Assembly (NCBI GenBank): GCA_023512835.1
Contig: CM042087.1
Coordinates: 17,578,853-17,642,852, forward strand
DNA length: 64,000 bases
Source: Taxillus chinensis
Taxonomy: Eukaryota > Streptophyta > Magnoliopsida > Santalales > Loranthaceae
Reading direction: 5' to 3'
Positions 11,280 to 22,566 of this stretch are shown in pieces. A model generated the notes under the pieces. The model had not been told where the DNA came from. It saw only the letters and a list, made by a program, of their open reading frames with translations, and did no database searches. Every line of letters starts with the position of its first letter. The first letter of the stretch is position 1. Made by a program: the position numbers and the translations under genes.

Positions 11280-12657
11280 CCTTAAGATTGTTCGTCCTCG
11301 AACAACTCGGGTGCTGCTCACGTATCACGGACTCACGTTCCCATGTCTCCTCCTCAATGCAATGGTGCTGCTATAGCACGCGAACCAAAGGAATAAAGAC
11401 GACCACGCAAAAGCTTCTCCCACCGATCTAGGAGACGGATAGGGGCCTCAACAATAGACATGTCATCCTCAATGTCCAATGTCCACCGATCGATCACATG
11501 AGTGGGGTCAGGATGATACTTCCTCAACTGGGACACATGGAACACATTGTGTACCTGACTCAATCGCGGGGGCAATGCTAACCGGTAAGCTACAGGCCCC
11601 ACACGAGCTATAACCTCAAAAGGACCAATGAACCAGGGAGAGAGTTTGGAACCTCTCCCAAAGCGCCGATGTCCACGTCGTGGAGAGACAAGGAGAAACA
11701 CATGATCTCCCACAAAAAACTCCAAAGGTCGCCGCCGCTGATCTGCATAAGATTTCTATCGACTCTGGGCTGATAACAAGTGCTAACGAATCAACTTGAC
11801 CTTCTCAGTAGCCTCTTGAACCAACTGTGGTCCCAAGAGAGCTACCTCTCCTACCTCAGTCCAACACAAGGGTGATCGGCACGGCCTCCCATACAATGCT
11901 TCAAAAGGGGCCATCCCAATGGATACCTGATAACTGTTATTGTAGGCAAACTCCACCAAAGGAAGGTGAGTTGCCCACGAACCAACAAAATCTAGCACAC
12001 AAGCCCTCAACATGTCCTCCATGGTCTGATTCATCCTCTCGCTCTAACCGTCGGTCTCAGGGTGAAAGGCTGTACTCAAGTTAAGCTTTGTCCCCATAGC
12101 CTCCTGCAAACCTGCCCAAAAACGAGAAGTAAACCTCGAATCCCTGTCGGACACAATTGATTATGGCACCCCATGCAATCTCACCACCTCGTTCACATAC
12201 AGCTGACTTAAGGCCCCGATGGAATCCCGCTCGCGGACAGCAAGGAAATGGGCCGACTTAGTCAGCTGGTCCACAATCACCCATATCATGTCCTTCCGCC
12301 CAGTGGTGGGTGGAAGTCTAGTGACAAAGTCCATCGCTATGTGGTCCCACTTCCATTTGGCTATTGGCAACGGTTGTAACATGCCCGCCGGCCGCTGGTG
12401 CTCAGCCTTCACTTGTTGACAAGTGAAGCACCTCGAAACAAAAGAAGCTACATCACGTTTCATCCCAGGCCACCAAAAATGTCCCAGAAGCGCATGATAC
12501 ATCTTCGTACCTCCTGGATGCACAGCAAGCCTAGACTCATGAAACTCCCTCATCACCTCATCCCAGAGAGAAGAAGCCACTACTAGCCGCCTCTGGAAAG
12601 ACAACTCATGCTCAGGACCTTCTGTCCAGCCCTCAGATAGCTCACCAGCCTCAATCT
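11280..12657 (-). pseudogene. Tk-1 integrase with chromodomain-like tail, split by an LTR
   Basis: Minus-strand gypsy integrase in pieces. 12161-12657 holds the HHCC zinc domain (GHFWWPGMKRDVASF, CFTCQQVKAEH) and the first catalytic Asp (WDHIAMDFV). 11783-12034 has the later core (LPLVEFAYNNSYQ, GMAPFEALYGRPCRSPLCW). 11354-11725 has the GPF/Y-type domain ([34 protein letters not shown]). The degenerate chromodomain ([11 protein letters not shown]) is in another frame at about 11310-11370. The second Asp and the Glu fall in the broken interval 12035-12160. The N-terminal side stops at 12657, exactly where the next LTR begins, so Tk-2 probably inserted into this gene. Confidence 0.85.
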
Positions 12658-13145
12658 TGTTACGCCCCGGATTTCCAACCCGAGGAAACCGGTACGTGAC
12701 TCCCCTTTTACCCACACGGAGGGCAAAGGGGTTAGGATACAAATCAAGAATTTAACATTTTAAACATTCACAACACATTCAAGAAAAATAAAGTCCATCA
12801 AAGCAGTCCACAAACCAAATCGCTCTTTATTACAAAGTCCTCTTTTCAATCCATCCCCATTGGGGTTACATCGATTCCCATAAAAATAACATAAACAAGA
12901 AAGTAAATAAGGTCTTCCACCTTGGAGTCCCACCTAACGCCTGTAGGTTCCTGTAAAGAAAACAACATGGTAGGAGGGGTGAGCAACCACGCCTCGGTAG
13001 GGATCATGTCTCCCCAACCCATCCCATGCACCTAACATCTACATGCCTTGTGTACAAGTGCTGTGTCGTGATACAATCATTCCACCAGATGTAATTACAA
13101 GGCTATAGCAAGAAATATAATCATACACGGGCTGGTACATAAACA

Positions 13146-13318
13146 CTCCCAGGCTTCCACGACCACCGGGTCCCAAGAACAGTCCCGGGCTTCCACAACC
13201 ACCGGGTTCCACAAAACGGTCCCGGCTTCCACGACCACCGGGTTCCACAAAACGTCCCGGGCTTCCACGACCACCGGGTTCCACAACGGTCCCAGGCTTC
13301 CACGACCACCGGGTGTAC
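13146..13318. repeat. Tandem array of about 34-bp GCTTCCACGACCACCGGG units
   Basis: Five units with GGCTTCCACGACCACCGGGTTCC cores, homologous to the array at 9796-9935 but with CGACC in place of CAGCC. Confidence 0.8.
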
Positions 13319-14121
13319 AAGCAAACACGCAAAGACATAAGGCCATACAGGCATAACATCAAACACTTAATATGCTTAGTCACACGGAAATAACGTCGAA
13401 CACTTAGCATGCATATATTCACAAGCTTACAAACCCAGCCACACAACTATTATTCCAAACATATAATATGCATAGCCTCACAGGCATTATTTCAAACACG
13501 TTCGAGCATACACACAGGCATATTCATACAGGCATATCCACACCGGCATTTTATCAAACACTTAACATGCACCAACCACCCAATCTCGAAATCACACCAA
13601 AACGCCATCAAGGCCAACATTCATATAGGAGGTCACACCTATATGAATTTACATATAAATAATATAACAGATATAACTCATATTCCGCCCTAGGACCCTA
13701 GGACGGAGGAGGACTTAGGAAGAACAGAATCCCTACCTTAAAACAGATCTTCCTTGCTCCCGCACTAAACGCCGTCCTCCCCACGCAAGATGCTCCGGCC
13801 CGGAGAGAACCAAAGAACTCCCCTTCCTTCTCTCTCTCTAGCTCTCTCTCTCTCTACGACGGCCGCAAAGAATCGAAGAGAACCCTAAACCTAAAACAGA
13901 GGGCTTCTCCTCCTTATATAGCCAACACAACATCAAAACGACGTAGTTTTGATTAAGTGAAACCCAGCTTCAAAACGACGTAGTTTTGATCACACAAGTT
14001 AGCACCTTTCCGCACCCATATAAGCCAAAATACTCAGAATTTCAACATGGTCCTTTGGAGAAAGTTCCTTAGAATGTCAAAACCAAGGGAACCATGCAAA
14101 AATATGCTCGCACGCCAATTT

Positions 14122-14147
14122 GTACGTGAATTCCCCAATTCACGTGC
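14122..14147 (-). promoter_or_regulatory. U3 dyad of subfamily 2
   Basis: ACGTGAATT, loop CCCC, AATTCACGT: the same 4-bp-loop layout as in subfamily 1 but with both inner arms changed. A second G-box-like CACGTG pair follows at about 14222-14250. Confidence 0.55.
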
Positions 14148-14420
14148 ACCTCCATATGGACTCCAAATGCTCTCAAACTTCACCCCTAGCCTCCTTGCAT
14201 CATTTAGAAGTCAACCACACTTGCACGTGAATTGGACCCATATCACGTGCACCTCACATACATGTCCATTTGGCCTGAAACTTCGTGGTAGATAGAGGAC
14301 ACCATTCTAAGCATCTTTCCTTTTGCACGTGAATTCATTGGAGTCCATTTACTAGGTCAAAATCTAGAAAAACTCTACTCAGGGAGGCAAACCGACTAAC
14401 TCAAGGTACGGGTCCTTACA

Positions 14421-16140
14421 TCCTCTCCCCCTTAAGACTTTTCATCCTCGAAAAGAAATGACATAAGAGGAAAACAAACTCAAGCTACCCATTTGCCACA
14501 CGGCGAGCCACAACACCCAAATGGGTCATACACCACACACAAGACAACAAAGACATAACAAGCACCACCATAATCCATAACCACAATAATGCACATAACA
14601 CATGTCCACATGGCACGAATACACATCTCAAGGCACATCACAAATACAAATACACCAAATCGTACACAACTAATACAAGAAAACACAAAACACATCACAC
14701 CCTTGGCCAACGACCACCTCCCACGCTTAAGATTGTTCGGTCCTCGAACAAGTCCGGTATCGCTCACGCATCACGGACTCACGTTCCCATGTCTCCTCCT
14801 CAATGCCACGGTGCTGCCATAGCACGCGAACCAAAGGAATAAGCACGACCACGCAAAAGCTTCTCTCGCCGTTGTAGAATATGGATAGGGGCCTCAACGA
14901 CGGACATGTCATCCTCAATGTCTAACGTCCCCCAATCAATCACATGAGTGGGGTCAGGGTGATACTTTCGCAATCGGGACACGTGAAACACGTTGTGCAC
15001 TCGACTCGCCAGCGGTGGTAACGCTAACCGGTAGGCCACGGGCCCTACACGATCCAGAATCTCAAAAGGACCAATAAACCGCGGAGATAGCTTGGAACCT
15101 CGCCCAAACCGTCGATGACCACGTCGTGGAGAGACACGAAGGAACACATGATCACCAACGAAAACTCCAAAGGTCGCCGTCGCCGATCCGCATAAGATTT
15201 CCGCCGACTCGAGCCGACAACAAACGCCGACGAATCAACTTGACCTTCTCGGTAGCCTCTTGAACCAACTGCGGTCCCAAGAGAGCCGTCTCCCCCCACC
15301 TCGGTCCAACACAAAGGGGATCGACATGGCCGTCCATACAACGCCTCAAAAGGAGCCATCCCAATGGATGCCTGATAACCGTTGTTGTAGGCAAACTCCA
15401 CCAAAGGAAGGTGAGTTGCCCACAAACCCCCAAAGTCTAACACACAGGCCCGTAACATGTCCTCCAAAGTCGATTCGTCCTCTCTATCGGCCGTCGGTCT
15501 CAGGGTGAAAGGCTGTACTCAAGTGAAGCTTGGTCCCCATAGCCTCCTGGCAAACCTGCCCGAAACGGGAAGTGAACCTCGAATCCCGGTCCGAGACAAC
15601 CGATGATGGTACGCCATGCAGCTCTCACAATCTCGTTCATGTACACTGACTCAAGGTCCCAACAGAGTCCCGCTCACGAACAAAGAAGGAAATGGGCCGA
15701 CTTTGTGAGTCGATCCACAATCACCCAAATCATATCCTTCCTCCCGGTTGTGGGTGGAAGACCGGTCACAAAATCCATCGCTATATGGTCCCACTTCCAC
15801 TCCGCTATGGGCAAGGGCCGTAACATGCCCGCCGGCCGCCGATGCTCGGCCTTCACCTGCCGACACGTGAGGCACCGCGAAACAAAGGCAGCTACATCGC
15901 GTTTCATCCCTGGCCACCAAAAATGTCCCCGAAGCGCATGGTACATCTTCGTACCCCCTAGATGCACGAGAACTCTAGGCCGGTGAAACTCCCTCGGCAC
16001 CTCATCCCCGAGGGAAGAAGCTACTACCAACCGCCCCCGAAATGACAACTCATGCTCGGGACCCTCTGGTCCAGTCCCCGATAGCTCCCCGGCCTCAATA
16101 CGGGCACGGAGAACCTCACACTCTATGTCACCCATTGTTC
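14421..16140 (-). pseudogene. Tk-2 integrase and chromodomain-like tail
   Basis: Minus strand. HHCC zinc domain and first Asp in 15674-16135 (GHFWWPGMKRDVAAF, CLTCRQVKAEH, WDHIAMDFVTGLPP). The core continues in 15152-15467 (LPLVEFAYNNGYQ, GMAPFEALYGRPCRSPLCW). The GPF/Y domain is in 14800-15147 ([24 protein letters not shown]). The chromodomain-like tail is in the next frame at 14727-14918 ([18 protein letters not shown]). This VLWxxxGxEExTWE tail is characteristic of the Tekay/Del chromovirus lineage. Several single-base shifts break the frame. Confidence 0.85.
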
Positions 16141-16202
16141 CTCCCGGACGCGCCGGTACAACTCAGGCACCACCACCAAAGGACTCAGGATCTGTCCCAC
16201 CA

Positions 16203-17265
16203 TCACGAACAACGGTCGCAGCAACGCAACATTGCCAACCGCTCCATCGCCTTCCACTCTCTCACGGCCACCTCAGCTTTCCCTTTTCCGCTCAACGCAT
16301 CGGCCACAACATTACCCTTGCCCGGGGTATAGGCAAGAGTAAAATCAAAAGTCCGCAAATACTCCACCCATCTCCTTTGCCTCAAATTCAAGTCCTTCGA
16401 GTAAAGATGTCTCGAAGGCTCTTGTGATCCGAGAACACCACAAACTTTTCCCCCCAAGAGGTAGTGCTGTCAACTCTTCGGGGCGAAGATGACGGCCGCG
16501 TAACTCAAGGTCATGAGTAGGATAATTCCGCTCATGAGGCTTCACTTGCCTCGACCCATAAGCTACCACACCGTGCTCCTGCATAAGCACACACCCCAAA
16601 CCAACCCTGGGACGCATCACAATACACCTCATATGGAATATCCTCCCTAGGCAACCTCAACACAAGGGGTAGTCAAACGGGTTTTGAGAGTCTCAAACGC
16701 CTGCCGGCACTTGTCGGTCCAATCAAACTTCACGCCCTTCCGAGTCAACGCCGTCATAGGAGCCGCCAAACGGGAGAACCCCTCTACAAAACGACGATAG
16801 TACCCCGCCAAGCCAAGAAAACTACGGATCTCAAAAACGTTGGTTGGCCTCGCCCACGATGCCACGGCCTCAATCTTGGTCGGGTCCACCCTAACTCCCT
16901 CCGGACACCACATGGCCAAGAAAGTGAACCTCCTGCAACGAAAACTCACACTTGCTAAACTTAGCAAACAAGCTGGTCCCTCAAGGTTTGCAACACTGTT
17001 GCCAAGTGCTCCACATGTTCCTTCTCGGTCTTGGAATACACTAAGATATCGTCGATAAACACCACCACGAACGAGTCTAAGTATGGGGCAAAGACTTGGT
17101 TCATCAAATGCATGAATACGTCGGCGCATTAGTGAGCCCGAAAGGCATCACTACCCACTCATAATGCCCATACCTGCACCGAAAAGCCGTCTTAGGGATG
17201 TCCTCCTCCCTAACCCCGAGCTGGTGATACCCCGACCGTAAATCTATCTTGGAAAACCACCGGGC
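16203..17265 (-). pseudogene. Tk-2 RNase H and second half of reverse transcriptase
   Basis: RNase H starts at about 16640 ([28 protein letters not shown]) and runs to 16203 (DFTLAYTPGKGNVVADALS), in two frames. RT parts are in 16647-17129 (FEIRSFLGLAGYYRRFVEGFSRL, RKGVKFDWTDKCRQAF) with the FIDDILVYS active-site box in another frame at about 17035-17065. The N-terminal half of RT, protease and gag are missing: at 17265 the RT is cut at CCACCGGG, a sequence also present in the LTR tandem repeat, and an LTR copy takes over. Confidence 0.85.
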
Positions 17266-18494
17266 CCCACACATGGCCATACAGGCATAACATCAAACAC
17301 TTAATATGCTTAGTCACACAGGAATAACATCGAACACTTAGCATGCATACATTCACAGGCTCACAAATCCAGCCACACAGATATAATCTCAAACACATGA
17401 TATGCATAGCCTCACAGGCATAATTTCAAACACTTGACATGCGTGGCCTCACAAGCATAATCTCAAACACATAATATGCACATCCTCACATGCATAATTT
17501 CAAACACTTGGCATGAATATATACATATATCCAAACAACACGCCATTGAAGGCCAACATCCATATAGGAGATCACACCTATATGAATTTACATATAAATA
17601 ATATAATAACAAGAATGATATCCAACGATTCATTCACCACAGGGCCTAACCCCGGATTAGGTACAAGAAGACAGAACCCCTACCTCAAAATATTCCTTCA
17701 CGCCTTAGCCTCCACGCCAAACGCCGTCCGCCCACGGAAACACCACCACAAAGAACCACGACCGAAGCTCTTCTTCCCCCCCCTCTCTCTCTCTCGCGAC
17801 GGCCGCAATGGCTAAAGAAGAGAACCCTAAACCTAAAACAAGGAGTCTTCACCTCTTTATATAGACACCTCCATACCCCAAAACTACATCGTTTTGATTA
17901 AATGAATCTCAAGCATCAAAACGACGTAGTTTTGATGGAACAAGTTACGGCTCTCCCGCATCGATACACACCAAAATATCCATAATTCCGACATGCCCCT
18001 TTGGAAAAGGATGTTTAGAACAACAAAACCAAGGTGACGGTATAAAAATATGGCTGCACGCTATAATGCATGTCATATCCCCATATGACGTGCACCTCCA
18101 AAAGCCGTGAAATTCTACCCCAAGCTTCCTAGGATCATGTAGAACAGGCAAACCAAAATCCCCTTGCACGTCATATCCACATATGACGTGCATTGTCACG
18201 TGCACCTCCCAAAAGTCCCCTCTTGGGCTCATCTCTTACCTCAAACTTGTGCATCAACATTCAAAGTGTTTTAGCTAAAGTGTGTGTGAAGGAAACTCCC
18301 TAGAACCCAACAATTTCCACTCACAAGGCATCTGTGATTAACTTCTTACATACCGCAAAACACGGGTTATTACATCCTCTCCCCCTTACGACTTTTCATC
18401 CTCGAAAAGAAATAACATGCAAGGGAAACAAACGCATGCGGCCCATTTGCAAGACAACAAGTCAAAATGCCCAGATGGATCACACAACATAACA
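17266..18494 (-). repeat. Second copy of the Tk-1 LTR and adjoining PPT region
   Basis: Near-identical to 9948-11171 (offset 7320-7323, only a few small indels by eye), covering the partial LTR (right end 18374), the polypurine tract (18375-18389) and about 105 bp of internal sequence. The left junction is inside an RT gene at the shared octamer CCACCGGG. The right junction is the scrambled stretch 18495-18556. It may be the 3' LTR of a third element or a copied patch of Tk-1. Confidence 0.8.
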
Positions 18495-18556
18495 CTTCGG
18501 GCCGGTGAGCTATCCGAGGGCTGATAAAGGAGTTGGTGGACAAGTCAAAATGCCCG
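18495..18556. other. Scrambled filler at a rearrangement junction
   Basis: 18503-18525 matches, in inverted orientation, the integrase segment at 12628-12652. 18526-18540 (TAAAGGAGTTGGTGG) matches, inverted, the RT segment near 19850. 18541-18555 (CAAGTCAAAATGCCC) repeats 18459-18473. After it the minus-strand polyprotein resumes at CGGACGCGCTGG. Confidence 0.65.
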
Positions 18557-20141
18557 GACGCGCTGGTACAGCTCAGGCACAACAACCAAAGGACTTAGGA
18601 CTGTTCCACCATCACAAACAACAGGCTGTAGCTGCAACATCGCCAACTATTCCATCAGCTTCTACTCTCTCACGGCCACCTCAGCTTTCCCTTTTCTGCT
18701 CAACGCGTCAGCCACAACATTACCCTTGCCTGGGGTATAGGCAAGAGTAAAGTCAAAGGTCTGCAAATACTCCACCCATCTCCTCTGCCTCAAATTCAAG
18801 TCCTTCGAGTAAAGATGTCATGGAAGGCTCTTATGATCAGAAAACACTACGAACTTCTCCCCCAAAAGGTAATGTTGCCAACTCTTCAAGGCAAAGATGA
18901 CAGCCGCCAACTCAAGATCATGAGTAGGGTAATTCTGCTCATGAGGCTTCAACTGCCTCGAGCCATAAGCTACACACTATGCTCCTACATAAGCACACGC
19001 CCCAAACCAACCCTAGACGCATCACAATATACCTCATATGGGATATCCTCCCGAGGTAACCTCAACACCGGTGCAGTGGTCAAACGGGTTTTGAGAGCCT
19101 CAAATGCCTGCTGACACTTGTCAGTCCACTCAAACTTCACTCCCTTCCGGGTCAACGCCGTCATAGAAGCTGCCAAACAGGAGAATCCCTCTACAAAACG
19201 ATGGTAATACCCTGCCAAGCCAAAAAAGCTACGAATCTCAAAAACATTGGTTGGCCTCTCCCACAATGCCACAGCCTCAATCTTGGCTGGGTCCACCCTA
19301 ACTCCCTCAACTGACACCACATGGCCAAGAAAATGGACCTCCTGCATCCAAAATTCACATTTGCTAAACTTAGCAAACAACTGCTGGTCCCTCAAGGTTT
19401 GCAACACTGTTGCCAAATGCTCCACATGCTCCCTCTCCGTCATGGAATATACCAAGATATCATCTATAAACACCACCACGAAAGAATCCAAGTATGGAGC
19501 AAAGACCTGGTTCATCAAATGCATGAACACTGCTAGTGCATTAGTGAGCCCGAAAGGCATCACTACCCACTCATAGTGCCCATACCTGCACCAAAAAGCA
19601 GTCTTAGGGATGTCCTCCTCCCTAACCCTACCCCGACCGTAGATCTATCTTGGAAAACCACCGGGCTCCACTCAACTGGTCAAATAGGTCATCGATCCGA
19701 GGCAACGGATACTTGTTCTTCACAGTCACTGAATTCAGCTTCCGATAGTCAATCCAAAGGCGTAGCGTGCCATCTGCCTTCTTTGCAAAGAGCACCGGAA
19801 CACCCCAAGGTGAGCTACTCGGTCTGATATACCCCTGGTCCACCAACTCCTTTATCTGCCGCTGAAGCTCCCTCAGCTCGGCTGGCCCCATACGATATGC
19901 TACTTGGGAGATTGGGCCAATCCCCGGTACCAACTCAATGGTGAACTCTACACTCCTCTTAGGAGGTAAACTCCTCAACTGGTCTGGAAAGACATCCTGA
20001 ATTTGGTCAACAACTGCTGGCCACACTCTCTTTTCCACTTTCCCCTCCTCAGCAAAGGTCAGGACTGCCAACCTGTGGGTAATGGCACCCCACTGGTCCA
20101 ACACTGGCCCAGCCCGACTCGCCTCACATTCCCACTCCCCT
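18556..20141 (-). pseudogene. Tekay-like RNase H and reverse transcriptase
   Basis: Minus strand. 19628-20141 carries the RT N-terminal half ([76 protein letters not shown]). A short deletion at about 19627 changes frame. 18985-19563 has MPFGLTNA, the active site FIDDILVYS, the connection domain and the RNase H start ([11 protein letters not shown]). The rest of RNase H is broken over 18556-18985. This could be the displaced upstream half of Tk-1, whose integrase ends at 12657, because the missing gap between them is short; the alternative is a separate element. Confidence 0.85.
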
Positions 20142-20181
20142 TGCAGGGTGCAAGAGGTCCCTGCAGGGTGCAAGAGGTCCC
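20142..20181. repeat. 20-bp tandem duplication inside pol
   Basis: TGCAGGGTGCAAGAGGTCCC occurs at 20142-20161 and again at 20162-20181. As 20 is not a multiple of three it throws the protease frame out of register with the RT frame. Confidence 0.85.
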
Positions 20182-20640
20182 TACAGGTGTCACGAAGGAT
20201 ACACACCGCCGATAACAATCTATCTTGGCCTGGAAAGCCATAAGCCAATCCATACCCAAGATTAGGTCAAAAGTACGCAAGGGCATTACATGCAAGTCAA
20301 AACTTAGCTCCACATCTCCTATGGTTAACACACAGTCACGGCAAACACGCCGTACCTCAATCATACCTCCCACCGGAGACTTTACTGCTAGGGTTCTCTC
20401 TGCCTCAACACATGCTAACCCCAATCCCTCAATCGGAAGTTTAGCGACAAACGAACAAGATGCACCCGTATCAAAAAGTGCAAAAACAAGTGTACGAGAG
20501 ATCAAGAGGGTACCTCTAACCACCGATGGTCCTGCCCCACCCTCCGTTGGTGGAGGTGGTAGCTCAGCCTCCTCCTCGTACGTTGCCTCCAGCGCAAACA
20601 CCCTCCCTTGGCCCGTGGCACTGGTCGGCTCACTCACTGG
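20182..20640 (-). pseudogene. Tekay-like aspartic protease
   Basis: Minus strand. RGTLLISRTLVFALFDTGAS contains the catalytic D-T-G at about 20469-20477, followed by flap and C-terminal features ([18 protein letters not shown]) down to about 20235. It would cleave the Gag-Pol polyprotein. The active site is intact, but the 20-bp duplication downstream separates it from RT. Confidence 0.85.
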
Positions 20641-21485
20641 GCGCTTCCCGCCAAGGCTACCTCCAGCTTCAGTCTGCTGCCGCTCCAGCCTCCCCTAGGG
20701 TCGGGTCTGGTTCGATCCTGCCTAACTAGCCTGCCACTGACGAGCTGGTCTCTCTGTTGGTGCACGGAAATTGGCATCACTCCTCGTGCTGGATGCCATG
20801 CTTCCAACTCCCCTGTTGCCACTCCAGCAAACCCGGCTCAGATGGCCCTCTCGTCCACAACTATTGCATTTCCAGTCTTTCTTTGGACACTCCCTCCTAA
20901 AGTGGCCTTGCTCCCCACAGCAATGACAACCGCTAGGGAGACCTCCTGCTGGACCTCCCTATCTGCTACCGCCAAAGCTAGACCTCCCTGGGTTAACCAA
21001 TGTCTGTCCCCTACTGCGGAAGGAATTGTTATCTCTCTCTTCGGTCTTGGGCCTCTTGGGCCCCGAATCACGTTCAGATCCGCCCTGCAACTGGCGACAC
21101 TGATGGGCCTACCTCCCATCATCCAGCTCTCTCTCAGCGATACGAGCCGTCTCCATAACCTTAGCATAGGTCTTCAAACGCAGAATTGCCACCCTCTGCC
21201 TAAGGGCCGGCCTGAGACCCAAGGTAAACTTGTGGGCCTTTCAGGTCCTCCTGCGCCACGGTCTCAGGAGCAAATCTTCTCAAGCTCCGGAATTCGCGCT
21301 CATACTCAGGTACCGTCCTTGATCCCTGCCTCAAGCTGCCAAACTCTTCCCTCTTTTGCCATCTCAAGGACTCCGGGAAGAACTCATCATGGAAGAGCTG
21401 CAAGAACTCCTCCCATAGCATGAATTGCACCGCACGGCTCCCCGCGACACCCAACCACCACTCCAGAGCTTCCCAATGAATGGTT
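20641..21485 (-). pseudogene. gag: Tekay-like gag, C-terminal part
   Basis: Minus strand. 21200-21454 encodes the retrotransposon Gag fold (AVQFMLWEEFLQLFHDEFFP, KREEFGSLRQGSRTVPEYEREFRSL). Two CCHC knuckles are seen at about 20845-20920 (GHFRRECPKKDWKCNSCGREGHLSR), the first partly degenerate. The reading frame shifts between these parts. The N-terminal half is missing: homology to the gag at 24034 on ends near 21485. Confidence 0.8.
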
Positions 21486-21770
21486 CAAGAAAACCACTAC
21501 TTGAACCTAAAATCTTATTGACTTTCTCTCCATCTTCCACTTCCACATTCACACAGTCACCTAAAACTTCACACTCAATCACTACCCACAAACAAATTTT
21601 GAAAATTAGAAAAAAAAAACAAACAAAATAAAAAATAGTAGATGTACATGTACACAGATCGTCAACATAGGGAGAGGAAGGTTACTAGTTTCAGTGCAAA
21701 CATCCTTGTTTGGTTAATAATCCTCCAACAAATATGAGGTTAGTGCTTTAACCGCCATTTGTACACCTAT
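21486..21770. other. Unassigned stretch, no gene seen
   Basis: AT-rich, with an A-run at about 21606-21616. It lies between the truncated gag and the target duplication CCTAT (21766-21770) of Tk-4. I recognise nothing in it. Confidence 0.5.
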
Positions 21771-21952
21771 TGTAATCACCCGTGTTTTACGGTATGTAAG
21801 AAGTTAATCACAGATGCCTTATGAGTGGAAATTATTGGGTCTTAGGGAGTTTTCTTCCCACACACTTTAACTAAAACACCTTGGATGTTGATGCACAAGT
21901 TCGAGGTAAGAGATTAGCCCAAGAGGGGACTTTTGGGAGGTGCACGTGACAA

Positions 21953-22080
21953 TGCACGTCATATGGGGATATGACGTGCAAGGGGATTTTGGTTTGCCTG
22001 TCTTCTACATGATCCTAGGAAGCTTGGGGTAGAATTTCACAGCTTTTGGAGGTGCACGTCATATGGGGATATGACGTGCA
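21953..22080 (+). promoter_or_regulatory. Paired U3 dyads with ACGT core (Tk-4)
   Basis: TGCACGTCATAT, loop GGGG, ATATGACGTGCA occurs at 21953-21980 and again at 22053-22080, exactly 100 bp apart, both with perfect 12-bp arms. CACGTG (about 21943) lies just upstream of the first. The motifs resemble bZIP (ACGT/TGACG) sites. Regulation is inferred. Confidence 0.65.
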
Positions 22081-22210
22081 TTATGGCGTGCAGCCATGTT
22101 TTTGCACCATCACCTTGGTTTTGTGATTCTAATAATCTTTTCCCAAAGGACCATGTTGGAATTTTGAGTATTTTGTCTTGTATAGATGTGGGAAGGTTGT
22201 AGCTTGTGCG

Positions 22211-22269
22211 ATCAAAACTACGTCGTTTTGATGTTGAGTTTCACTTAATCAAAACTACGTCATTTTGAT
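22211..22269 (+). promoter_or_regulatory. Paired ATCAAAAC palindromes upstream of TATA
   Basis: ATCAAAACTACGTCGTTTTGAT (22 bp, two mismatches in the dyad, core ACGT) at 22211-22232 and a one-base variant at 22248-22269. The second ends ten bases before the TATA box at 22279. Equivalent pairs occur in the other LTRs of this family. Confidence 0.6.
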
Positions 22270-22335
22270 AATGAGGTGTCTATATACGGATGAGGAGCCC
22301 TCTTGTTTTAGGTTTAGGGTTTGTCGGCCGCAGCG

Positions 22336-22376
<41 letters not shown>

Positions 22377-22520
22377 CGGATCGATGCCGTGGTTGTTCGC
22401 GTGGGTGGACGGTGTCTAGCGTGGAGGCAAGCAACGAAGGACACTTGCAAGGTAGGGGTTCTTCTCTCTTTGAACCTATCCCAGGGCCTTGGCCTTGTGG
22501 TAGGAAATCTGGTTATGTAT

Positions 22521-22525
<5 letters not shown>

Positions 22526-22563
<38 letters not shown>
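22526..22563. repeat. TA microsatellite
   Basis: About 19 TA units in the 5' LTR. The 3' LTR copy at 25534-25584 is longer (about 25 units), so the run has changed length since insertion. Confidence 0.9.

Positions 22564-22566
<3 letters not shown>

Larger units (their letters stand above)
12658..14420 (-). repeat. Complete 3' LTR of Tk-2 (subfamily 2)
   Basis: 1763 bp, minus strand, starting TGTAAGGACCCGTACC at 14420 and ending GGCGTAACA at 12658. A polypurine tract follows at 14421, so this is the 3' LTR of the element to its right. Its left flank is the Tk-1 integrase. U3 differs from Tk-1 and Tk-4 (subfamily 1), while the TATA region and much of the downstream part are clearly related. 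It carries a dyad (14122-14147), a tandem array (13146-13318) and paired ATCAAAAC palindromes around 13935-13990. Confidence 0.9.

Noticed and set aside
13121..13318. CRISPR-like array (regular GC-rich repeats with short spacers)
   Set aside because: The spacers are not unique, units are degenerate, and it sits in a plant retrotransposon LTR.
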